DNA of 6,848 nt from Methanobacteriaceae archaeon (GTDB lineage Archaea > Methanobacteriota > Methanobacteria > Methanobacteriales > Methanobacteriaceae). Both the position numbers and the translations under genes were made by a program. Below, one piece after another: positions 1 through 4,543 of the stretch (the first letter of the stretch is position 1; every line of letters starts with the position of its first letter). Under the pieces are notes generated by a model. That model saw only the letters and a program-made list of their open reading frames with translations. It was not told where the DNA came from and did not search any database. The stretch is from contig WOYJ01000032.1 of the NCBI GenBank assembly GCA_011620845.1, positions 1-6,848 on the forward strand. Reading direction: 5' to 3'.

Positions 1-16
1 GGCTGGGTTACCCTAT

Positions 17-28
17 TTAAAAAACAGG
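17..28 (-). terminator. Possible T-rich terminator after the pseudomurein-repeat gene
   Basis: Read on the minus strand, this is a run of six T followed by AAA, about 50 bases downstream of the stop codon of the small pseudomurein-binding-repeat gene. Archaeal transcripts often end in T-rich stretches without a strong hairpin, so this is a plausible end. The run is short and no other support is visible. The rest of 1-79 contains no gene I can defend. Confidence 0.22.
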
Positions 29-79
29 CTGTCTTTGATTTACTGCCTCAAAGTGGCCAATGTTTCTAAGAACCACCTT

Positions 80-319
80 CTAGTGGGCTAATATCTTTTC
101 CGTTTTGGTGAATTCAGTTCTTTCGATTTCAACACTTTTGGGGTTTCTTCCCATTTCCAGGAAGAATCTGTTCACCCTTTCGATCATGTCGATGTAGTCT
201 TGCTTACTTATGCGACAGCCGTCAACTGTGGTATATTCGGGTAAATTCCCATTGAGTCGCTTGAAATCGATTACTTCTTCAACCATCTTTCGATATTGTC
301 CGAGAGTCAAATTCTCCAT
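80..319 (-). CDS. Small protein made of two pseudomurein-binding repeats
   Basis: The product is 79 residues from the ATG at 319. It consists almost entirely of two tandem copies of a motif that matches the pseudomurein-binding repeat (Pfam PMBR) as I know it: a helix with Q/D-Y, M, E, V and F, then NG-LP-Y and a short V/I strand. Copy 1 is about residues 4-34 and copy 2 about 37-66. Y9/Y42, M12/M45, E14/E47, V16/V49, F19/F52, G24/G57 and P27/P60 recur with an exact 33-residue period. In known proteins the repeat anchors extracellular enzymes such as pseudomurein endopeptidases to the cell wall. Here there is no signal peptide, membrane segment or catalytic domain. A longer reading frame begins at a GTG at 367, but a strong TATA box lies between it and 319, so the ATG at 319 is preferred. 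The message would then be nearly leaderless. The gene ends with TAG. It may be a wall-binding accessory protein, a cytoplasmic protein that reuses the fold, or a fragment of a longer one. Confidence 0.72.
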   Translation of the reverse strand: MENLTLGQYRKMVEEVIDFKRLNGNLPEYTTVDGCRISKQDYIDMIERVNRFFLEMGRNPKSVEIERTEFTKTEKILAH

Positions 320-342
320 AAATGAACCACATCTAGTATATT

Positions 343-352
343 TTTTATAAAA
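343..352 (-). promoter_or_regulatory. TATA box of the pseudomurein-repeat gene
   Basis: On the minus strand this reads TTTTATAAAA, a near-ideal archaeal TATA box. Its centre is about 28 bases upstream of the ATG at 319, so with the usual 22-27 base spacing transcription would begin only a few bases before that ATG. No GGTG-type ribosome binding site precedes the ATG, which fits a leaderless or nearly leaderless message. Confidence 0.55.
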
Positions 353-367
353 TATCAACGTACTCAC

Positions 368-512
368 TTAAATAGGTTACTAATGGGGGAAGTACAGTAC
401 ACATTATGTGTTAATAACAAATGTTGATCTTCAACATACAGAAAACAGGCAGTAAGAAACCCGGTCAATCTATCTCTACCTAACCCGGTCAATCTATCTC
501 TACCTAACCCGG
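368..512. other. Gene-free spacer with two palindromes and a tandem repeat
   Basis: This is 145 bases between the membrane-protein gene and the pseudomurein-repeat gene, both read on the minus strand. It holds no open frame that looks coding. Visible elements are a palindrome at 399-411 (ACACAT-T-ATGTGT), an inverted repeat at 421-437 (ATGTTGA-TCT-TCAACAT) and most of a triple tandem repeat that runs into the upstream gene. The palindrome lies about 80 bases upstream of the predicted start of the repeat-protein transcript, so it could be a regulator site, but nothing proves it. Confidence 0.5.
413..437 (-). terminator. Hairpin plus T-rich tail, possible terminator of the membrane-protein gene
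   Basis: On the minus strand a 7-bp perfect stem (ATGTTGA/TCAACAT) with a three-base loop is followed by TTGTTATT. It lies about 75 bases downstream of the stop codon of the two-helix membrane-protein gene. This arrangement resembles an intrinsic terminator, although the stem is A/T-rich and the T-tract is interrupted. The same inverted repeat could instead be a protein-binding site. Confidence 0.33.
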
Positions 513-529
513 TCAATCTATCTCTACCT
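458..529. repeat. Three perfect tandem copies of a 24-bp unit spanning a stop codon
   Basis: Three identical 24-base units lie head to tail at 458-481, 482-505 and 506-529, with no mismatch. On the minus strand each unit contains GTA GAG ATA GAT TGA, which encodes V-E-I-D and a stop. The gene-proximal unit (506-529) supplies the real C-terminus and stop of the membrane protein. The other two lie just downstream in the same frame, because 24 is a multiple of three. Perfect identity points to recent expansion by slippage or unequal exchange. The unspaced 24-bp period rules out a CRISPR array. Confidence 0.93.
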
Positions 530-1286
530 TGGCATGTGGATCAAATGGGTTAACCCTCATGGCCAGTGAAAACAGGTAAGGATAATTGTTCATTAAATGT
601 TCCATGTACATTATCCATTCCGAGATTAAAAACCCGTACACTCTCTCCACATCCCCATTCAAATGCATGTAATCACTAGGGGGCAGTTTACTGAGGTCCT
701 CCCTTTTTTCAAGTTCCTCTGTCAAGTGGAATACTGCTCTTAAAAGATCTGTGAAAGTTTCATGTTCCAGGAGGTTGGGGTTTTCCAGTAATCTCAAAAG
801 AAAATCCCTTTTATCTTTCAGAAATTCTTTTAAGTCCTGTAAAAACTCTATAGACTGCTGGTCATCACTTATTTCCAGACTGTAATCGAACTCCTTTATG
901 GTACTTGCTGCGGATTTAAAATCTTTTTCTGTCCACTCATGGGTTATTATCAGGCTTTGCCGTATTCTCTCCGTGTCGGCATCGAATTTAGTTACTTTTT
1001 GCATGAGCTCCGTTCCCACCTCACTGAAAAACGTCCCTATGACCATGTTGAGTTTTTCAAGCAGGATGCTTTTTTCCCTTTCACTGATGGCTGTTTCTAT
1101 TACCAGCACCACAAAGAGAACTTCTATGGGTAAAAATGCAGTATCAATACTCAAGTAGAAAAATAGGTCGTGTGGGTCATGGAAAAAGACGAAGTTGATT
1201 ATATATAATATGGCGGCTATTACTACCAGCAACAGGCCAAGCCGGACCCTCCATCCTAGATGTTTGAGTATCTTCATGCTGATCAT
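513..1286 (-). CDS. Uncharacterised membrane protein with two N-terminal helices and an alpha-helical cytoplasmic domain
   Basis: The product is 257 residues. Two hydrophobic segments at about 16-35 and 41-63 are joined by a short polar turn (HDPHD), giving a hairpin in the membrane. The remaining ~190 residues are charged and largely helical, rich in Glu, Lys and Leu, and probably lie in the cytoplasm by the positive-inside rule (basic residues before helix 1 and after helix 2). I recognise no catalytic motif. It resembles conserved hypothetical proteins with a Y-L-x-I-D-x-A-F-L-P-I-E-V-L second helix, but I can name no function. Two starts compete: the ATG at 1286, and the ATG at 1277, which has TGATC, part of the ribosome-binding consensus, just upstream. 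The gene begins 18 bases after the cbiT stop, so the two may be co-transcribed, although an A/T-rich promoter-like stretch separates them. Its 3' end is embedded in a triple 24-bp tandem repeat. Confidence 0.8.
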   Translation of the reverse strand: MISMKILKHLGWRVRLGLLLVVIAAILYIINFVFFHDPHDLFFYLSIDTAFLPIEVLFVVLVIETAISEREKSILLEKLNMVIGTFFSEVGTELMQKVTKFDADTERIRQSLIITHEWTEKDFKSAASTIKEFDYSLEISDDQQSIEFLQDLKEFLKDKRDFLLRLLENPNLLEHETFTDLLRAVFHLTEELEKREDLSKLPPSDYMHLNGDVERVYGFLISEWIMYMEHLMNNYPYLFSLAMRVNPFDPHAKVEID

Positions 1287-1312
1287 TTTTAAATTTCTTT
1301 TTTTTTAAATTT
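1286..1312 (-). promoter_or_regulatory. A-rich promoter-like stretch before the membrane-protein gene
   Basis: On the minus strand this reads as two AAATTTAAAAA blocks (1286-1296 and 1302-1312) separated by a few A residues and a G, overlapping the cbiT stop codon. Either block could serve as a TATA box giving a very short leader. On this strand the runs are A rather than T, so it is not a terminator for cbiT. Its promoter role is a guess from composition and position. Confidence 0.3.
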
Positions 1313-1868
1313 TTTGGGTTGAAATTATGGTTATTGGATTTTGGGCCGTCATCATCGTCCCACTCTCCAGTATCCTGCCTCTGGAGATGGATACCTCAAC
1401 CACTTCCGGGATCAAGCCCAATTCTTTCATGGTTGCCACTGCCTCTACACGTGTTTCCAGTAAAATAGAAGTCACTATAATCCGGCCATCATCATTGAGT
1501 TTTTTGTATCCTTCCTTTAATATTTGTGATAGTTTTCCACTGCTTCCACCCACCAGGAGGATGTCGAACTCGGGCAGGTCTTCCAGTACCTGGGGAGCAG
1601 AGGCATCCACCACTTCCACTTTAGGGGAAAGCTGGAACTTCTCCAGATTCAAGCGGGTAATTTTGAGGGCTTCCGGATTCTTATCCACGGCATAAACCTT
1701 ACCTGCCCTACGGGCGAATTCAACGGTGAGCCCACCAGTTCCGCAGCCAATATCGACCACGGTATCTTTTTCTGTTACCTGTGATTTACATAACACCAGG
1801 CAGCGGATCTCTTCCTTGGTGGGCCCAGGTATGTCATGGTCTTTTATGAAGTCGTTGTCTTTGATCAT
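1305..1868 (-). CDS. cbiT: CbiT, cobalt-precorrin C15-methyltransferase/C12-decarboxylase
   Basis: The product is 187 residues, the usual size of stand-alone archaeal CbiT. It catalyses methylation at C15 and decarboxylation of the C12 acetate side chain in the anaerobic route to the corrin ring, using S-adenosylmethionine in the cytoplasm. The class I methyltransferase fold is clear. The SAM loop VVDIGCGTGG is at residues 37-46, the acidic ribose-binding residue D62 lies in VYAVDKNPEA, and VGGSSGKL at 106-113 is the motif IV region. The N-terminal D-x-D-x-P-G-P-T stretch (10-17) and the C-terminal S-R-G-R-x-L-x-S-G-T-M-M also fit CbiT, and the whole closely resembles the Methanothermobacter protein as I remember it. 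In bacteria it is often fused to CbiE; here it is separate and no other cobalamin gene is in view. The ATG at 1868 has only a weak ribosome binding site. Paired direct repeats upstream suggest regulation. Confidence 0.93.
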   Translation of the reverse strand: MIKDNDFIKDHDIPGPTKEEIRCLVLCKSQVTEKDTVVDIGCGTGGLTVEFARRAGKVYAVDKNPEALKITRLNLEKFQLSPKVEVVDASAPQVLEDLPEFDILLVGGSSGKLSQILKEGYKKLNDDGRIIVTSILLETRVEAVATMKELGLIPEVVEVSISRGRILESGTMMTAQNPITIISTQKI

Positions 1869-1878
1869 TCTATTGCCC

Positions 1879-1920
1879 TTTAACTTCGTTTGTTAAATAT
1901 CTTTTTAACTTCGTTTGTTA
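1879..1920 (-). promoter_or_regulatory. cbiT promoter with two identical 17-bp direct repeats flanking the TATA box
   Basis: On the minus strand TAACAAACGAAGTTAAA occurs twice, at 1904-1920 and 1879-1895, with a 25-base period and an unrelated 8-base spacer. Each copy contains the short inverted repeat TAAC-N7-GTTA. The spacer and its edges (AAAAAGATATTTAAC, about 1892-1906) supply the best TATA-like sequence, some 25-35 bases before the cbiT ATG at 1868. One copy therefore sits just upstream of the TATA box and the other between it and the expected start of transcription. That is the geometry of a regulator-binding pair, but the regulator is unknown. The region is the 60-base gap between ubiX and cbiT. 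Confidence 0.6.
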
Positions 1921-1928
1921 GATTATCA

Positions 1929-2480
1929 TCATTCCTGCCAGCGCTTGAAGAGGTGGTTGTCGATTTTTAAACTGTCCAGTATCTTACCCACCATGAAATC
2001 TACCAGATCATCTATCTTCTCTGGCTGGTGGTAGAAGCCGGGCATAGCAGGTAGTATTATACCCCCTTCCCTGGCGATTTCAAGCATATTTTCCAGGTGA
2101 ACCGGGCGCAGCGGTGTTTCCCGGGGAACAAGGATGAGCTTCCTTTTTTCTTTGAGGGTCACATCCGCTGCCCTGGTCACAGCGTTATTAGTGTAACCGT
2201 TTGCTATGGCGGCTATGGTCTTCATGGTGCAGGGGATGATGACCATGGATTTGAACCGGCAGGAACCACTGTTTATGTCTGTGGTAAGGTCTTTAGGGTC
2301 GTAATTTCTGTTTACCAGTTTGTCCAGGGCTTCTTCGGTGATTCCCATTTCATATTTCAGGATTATCTCTGCTGGTCTGGTCACCAGGAGGGTGGTATCT
2401 ATATCCATTTCCTTCAGGACTTCCAGGAGTCTTACGCCATATACCACGCCACTGGCACCGGTAATAGCCACTATTATCAT
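1929..2480 (-). CDS. ubiX: UbiX-family flavin prenyltransferase
   Basis: The product is 183 residues, typical of the UbiX/Pad1 family. It joins a dimethylallyl group to FMN to give prenylated FMN, the cofactor of UbiD-type decarboxylases. The N-terminus ITGASGVVYG (6-15) is the FMN phosphate-binding loop. PCTMKTIAAIANG (83-95) and the RAADVTLKEKRKLILVPRETPL segment (103-124) are family signatures, and the late P-x-M-P-G-F-Y (144-150) carries the conserved Tyr. In archaea lacking ubiquinone, the likely client is the UbiD-type anhydromevalonate-phosphate decarboxylase of the modified mevalonate pathway; that is family knowledge and no UbiD gene is in this window. The ATG at 2480 has a good ribosome binding site, AGGTGA, six bases upstream. 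It lies 65 bases after the HD gene. Older annotations call such genes aromatic acid decarboxylase or 3-octaprenyl-4-hydroxybenzoate carboxy-lyase. Confidence 0.93.
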   Translation of the reverse strand: MIIVAITGASGVVYGVRLLEVLKEMDIDTTLLVTRPAEIILKYEMGITEEALDKLVNRNYDPKDLTTDINSGSCRFKSMVIIPCTMKTIAAIANGYTNNAVTRAADVTLKEKRKLILVPRETPLRPVHLENMLEIAREGGIILPAMPGFYHQPEKIDDLVDFMVGKILDSLKIDNHLFKRWQE

Positions 2481-2486
2481 ATGTTT

Positions 2487-2541
2487 TCACCTGTTTTCTG
2501 TGTTTTTAGAAGATTTTATTCAGTGGGAATGTAATATTTAG
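2487..2541 (-). promoter_or_regulatory. ubiX promoter and ribosome binding site
   Basis: The ribosome binding site AGGTGA (2487-2492 on the minus strand) precedes the ubiX ATG by six bases. A TATA-like CTAAATATTA (2532-2541) lies just after the HD stop codon and would place a transcription start near 2510, leaving a leader of about 30 bases. ubiX may thus have its own promoter and could also be read through from the HD gene. Confidence 0.42.
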
Positions 2542-2545
2542 AGTT

Positions 2546-3706
2546 TTAAATTTCCAATGGAATGTAATCATTAAAAGGAAAATTATCAGCCTTATCAGAG
2601 TATTCCTTCGGCAGATAGATACACAGATCCGCATGGTCGAAGCGGGCCACGTTTAATGCTTTTACAATGGATGAGATGTCCCTTAACTTTTTCCTGTCTC
2701 CGTTTATAGCTACCAGGGTGCTCATCTCCTGGAAATTGGGATACTCAGGTATATCTATTATAACGTATTCCTCGCTAACTCCCAGGTCCTCAGATATTTC
2801 CTCTTCTAGTTCTTTAATTTTCCCTGGGGGTATGTCGAACAGACGATGTGGCTCTCGAACCTCGTCCAGTTTAAGGGAATAAACAGTTTTATATATACTT
2901 CGGTTGTCCAGCCGTGTTATAAGTTCCTGTACGTAGCCCTCCTGGGCTCTCGCGGCAGATATGATATCGGCATCGTCGTAGAGGTAGATTTTCTCTGGAT
3001 TTACCAGTTCCATCTCCATGAGTTTAAGCAGGCACCTGCGGAACATGCTGTTGATGATACGGGTAGTGTGATGCTGGTACACACTGGGATACATGAAATA
3101 ACGGGCCAGGAGCATTGATTCGGCCGCCTGTACTCCTTTTCTCTTGAGCATCAGATGCTCGTCCAGTACCATGTTGTATATCAGCCTCTCCACATCGATG
3201 ACACCATAGGCCACCCCCGTGTAGTAGGAATCCCGGAGTAAGTAGTCCATACGATCTACATCGAGATCTCCTGATATTATCTGTCCCAGGGACCCTTCAC
3301 CCCTGATCATCTGGGTTATCTCCTTTAAATCGAAGGCTTCCTGGAGGATGTCACCCAGCAGGGATTCTTTCACCAGTCGGCTGGTGAGTTCCTCATGAGA
3401 ATAGGGTATAACCCTCTCTGAGACGTGGGAGAATGGTCCGTGCCCGGCATCATGGAGAACAGCACCGATACGTACCATCCTCTTTTGATGTTCATCCAGA
3501 CCCAGATGATTAGCCAGTTTAGAAGCCAGATGCATGGCTCCAATGGAATGCTCGAAGCGGGTGTGGTTGGCACCGGGATAAACCAGGTAAGTAAATCCGA
3601 GCTGTTTTATACGTCGCAGTCTCTGTATCTGGGGCGTATCAATTAACCTAACCTCGAATTCATCCACTTTCAGGTTTCCATGTAAGCTGTCTCTTATAAA
3701 TTTCAA
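2546..3706 (-). CDS. HD-domain phosphohydrolase of the dGTPase/SAMHD1-like group
   Basis: The product is 386 residues. The N-terminal half carries the metal-binding HD motif set: H53 in N-H-T-R-F-E-H-S, the H85-D86 pair in VLHDAGHGPFSH, and D149/D151 in SGDLDVDRMDYLLRDS, followed by YYTG. The spacing and surrounding residues (opening I-R-D-S-L-H-G, then T-P-x-I-Q-R-L-R-R-I-K-Q-L-G) match the COG1078 family, which is related to dNTP triphosphohydrolases and SAMHD1. A nucleotide triphosphate or phosphate ester is therefore the likely substrate, but substrate and allosteric control cannot be read from sequence. The C-terminal ~170 residues lack a motif I know. Translation must begin at TTG 3706: the preceding codon is a stop, the next Met is residue 58, and the first residues are family-conserved. 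A GGGGGAT stretch about nine bases upstream may serve as ribosome binding site. Confidence 0.88.
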   Translation of the reverse strand: MKFIRDSLHGNLKVDEFEVRLIDTPQIQRLRRIKQLGFTYLVYPGANHTRFEHSIGAMHLASKLANHLGLDEHQKRMVRIGAVLHDAGHGPFSHVSERVIPYSHEELTSRLVKESLLGDILQEAFDLKEITQMIRGEGSLGQIISGDLDVDRMDYLLRDSYYTGVAYGVIDVERLIYNMVLDEHLMLKRKGVQAAESMLLARYFMYPSVYQHHTTRIINSMFRRCLLKLMEMELVNPEKIYLYDDADIISAARAQEGYVQELITRLDNRSIYKTVYSLKLDEVREPHRLFDIPPGKIKELEEEISEDLGVSEEYVIIDIPEYPNFQEMSTLVAINGDRKKLRDISSIVKALNVARFDHADLCIYLPKEYSDKADNFPFNDYIPLEI

Positions 3707-3710
3707 TTAC

Positions 3711-3836
3711 TCAATCCCCCAGGTTGTTATACTCGTACATTACTATTGGAGTTCCCCATCTGTGATTCTTCGTTAAAGTCAAGTTCCCATTTAAAACTCT
3801 CCATATCCCTTCATTTAAAGCTATTGGGTCGGCCTT
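3711..3836 (-). pseudogene. Protein-like 41-codon open frame without a start codon
   Basis: Between the NMN adenylyltransferase stop (3844-3846) and the HD start (3706), the minus strand has 41 sense codons between an in-frame TAA (3837-3839) and TGA (3711-3713). The translation looks like real protein, with ADPIALNEGIWRVLNG near the front and HRWGTPIVMYEY near the end, and the codons (ATA, AGA, GGG) resemble neighbouring genes. No ATG or GTG lies near the front; the only usual alternatives are TTG at codon 19 and an internal ATG at codon 33. It may be a small gene that lost its start, a fragment of a longer one, a gene using an unusual start, or chance. A different-frame ORF of 25 codons (ATG 3804 to TAA 3727) overlaps it and has less protein-like content. 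I do not recognise a family. Confidence 0.33.
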
Positions 3837-3843
3837 TTAAAAT

Positions 3844-4371
3844 CTACATTTCTTTTTGAGATAGATGCTTGATCCGGTTTATACCATCTATCTCTTCAAT
3901 TACAGCCACCACCTGGGATGGGAGTAATGATTTCCAGTCCCCATCTTCCAGCATCCTCCTCCTGACCTCTGTTCCAGAGTATACTTTCCGGTTGAACAGG
4001 GGTGGTGTGGACACTTTGTGCCCTGCTTCGATGAACAGCCTCTGCACCAGGGGATTTCCCGAGTAGATTATTTCAAAAGGAGGGGTTAGCATCTTAACCT
4101 GGGCCACCCACAAGGAATTTCGAGCCACATCCTGTATAGGGATGATGTAGTATCTGCTGGGATGTATCCCATTCTCGGATAGGGCTTTATTTATCATCAT
4201 AGTCCTCTCCCCAGCGGTGAAGGGATCCTTGAGGGTGTGGCTGAGCTGGGCGCTCCCAATACCAATTATCACTTCGTCTACTTCCGCGAGTATCCGACTG
4301 ATTACGTCCATATGGCCATCATGGATTGGCTGCAGCCTTCCCACCAGCAGTCCTCTTAATTTATCCACCAT
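3844..4371 (-). CDS. Nicotinamide-nucleotide (NMN) adenylyltransferase, archaeal type
   Basis: The enzyme transfers AMP from ATP to NMN to make NAD, the last step of NAD synthesis and salvage, in the cytoplasm. The frame reaches a TTG at 4377 (177 residues), but ATG 4371 (175 residues) has GGTG seven bases upstream and is preferred. Nucleotidyltransferase signatures are clear, numbered on the 177-residue form: GRLQPIHDGH at 13-22 (the G-R-F-Q-P-x-H-x-G-H motif with its two catalytic His), GSAQLSH...DPFTAGER at 41-58, RNSLWV at 86-91, and YSGTEVRRRM at 133-142, the counterpart of the I-S-x-T-x-x-R motif that binds ATP phosphates. Length and motifs fit the archaeal NadM group, whose Methanothermobacter member has been crystallised. 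The F of the first motif is L here, a mild change. It is the first gene of the leftward cluster and is divergent from atwA. It ends with TAG. Confidence 0.94.
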   Translation of the reverse strand: MVDKLRGLLVGRLQPIHDGHMDVISRILAEVDEVIIGIGSAQLSHTLKDPFTAGERTMMINKALSENGIHPSRYYIIPIQDVARNSLWVAQVKMLTPPFEIIYSGNPLVQRLFIEAGHKVSTPPLFNRKVYSGTEVRRRMLEDGDWKSLLPSQVVAVIEEIDGINRIKHLSQKEM

Positions 4372-4543
4372 TTTCAAACACCATTAAAGATATATTCCTG
4401 TTTATTAATAAGCTAATTTGTTGTATTTATTAATAGCTGAAATAAACTAATGAGTATAATTTAATAGTAGGGATTTACATCAAAGGATTCATGGAGATTA
4501 TTTTTTTTAAATCAATTTTCTAAGACTTTAAATGGTGAAAAGA
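4372..4543. promoter_or_regulatory. Divergent promoter region between NMN adenylyltransferase and atwA
   Basis: This A/T-rich spacer serves both directions. Leftward, GGTG (4379-4382) precedes ATG 4371, and TATA-like AATATATC (about 4390-4398) or TTATTAATAA (4402-4411) could drive it. Rightward, TTTTTTTTAAAT (4501-4511) is a TATA-like box about 25 bases before 4532, and GTATAATTTAA (4455-4465) is a second candidate. GGTGA at 4534-4538 is the ribosome binding site that favours ATG 4544 for atwA. TTTATTAATA occurs twice, at 4401-4410 and 4426-4435, with a 25-base period. The first copy is part of a perfect palindrome. These could be shared operator sites. Confidence 0.5.

Noticed and set aside
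1..69. Open frame on the plus strand from the window edge to a TAA, 22 codons (starts G-W-V-T-L-F-K-K)
   Set aside because: It is too short to judge. Another plus-strand frame is open over the same bases, and no family can be recognised.
17..82. Possible readthrough of the TAG stop of the pseudomurein-repeat gene into 20 more in-frame codons (pyrrolysine-like)
   Set aside because: The added codons do not continue the repeat, TAG also ends the NMN adenylyltransferase and universal stress protein genes, and pyrrolysine is not expected in Methanobacteriales.
458..529. The three repeats as a CRISPR array
   Set aside because: The units are directly adjacent with no spacers and there are no cas genes.
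1869..1928. A cobalamin riboswitch upstream of cbiT
   Set aside because: The 60-base gap is far too short, contains no B12-box-like sequence and is filled by the direct repeats and TATA box.
2097..2534. A 145-codon plus-strand frame opposite ubiX
   Set aside because: It is the antisense shadow of a clear UbiX gene, and its composition (many Cys, His, Phe and Gly in no pattern) is not protein-like.
4491..4523. Ten-codon upstream ORF (MEIIFFKSIF) before atwA with an AAAGGA-like site
   Set aside because: It overlaps the best TATA-like box for atwA, so it would probably not be in the transcript, and the peptide is low-complexity.
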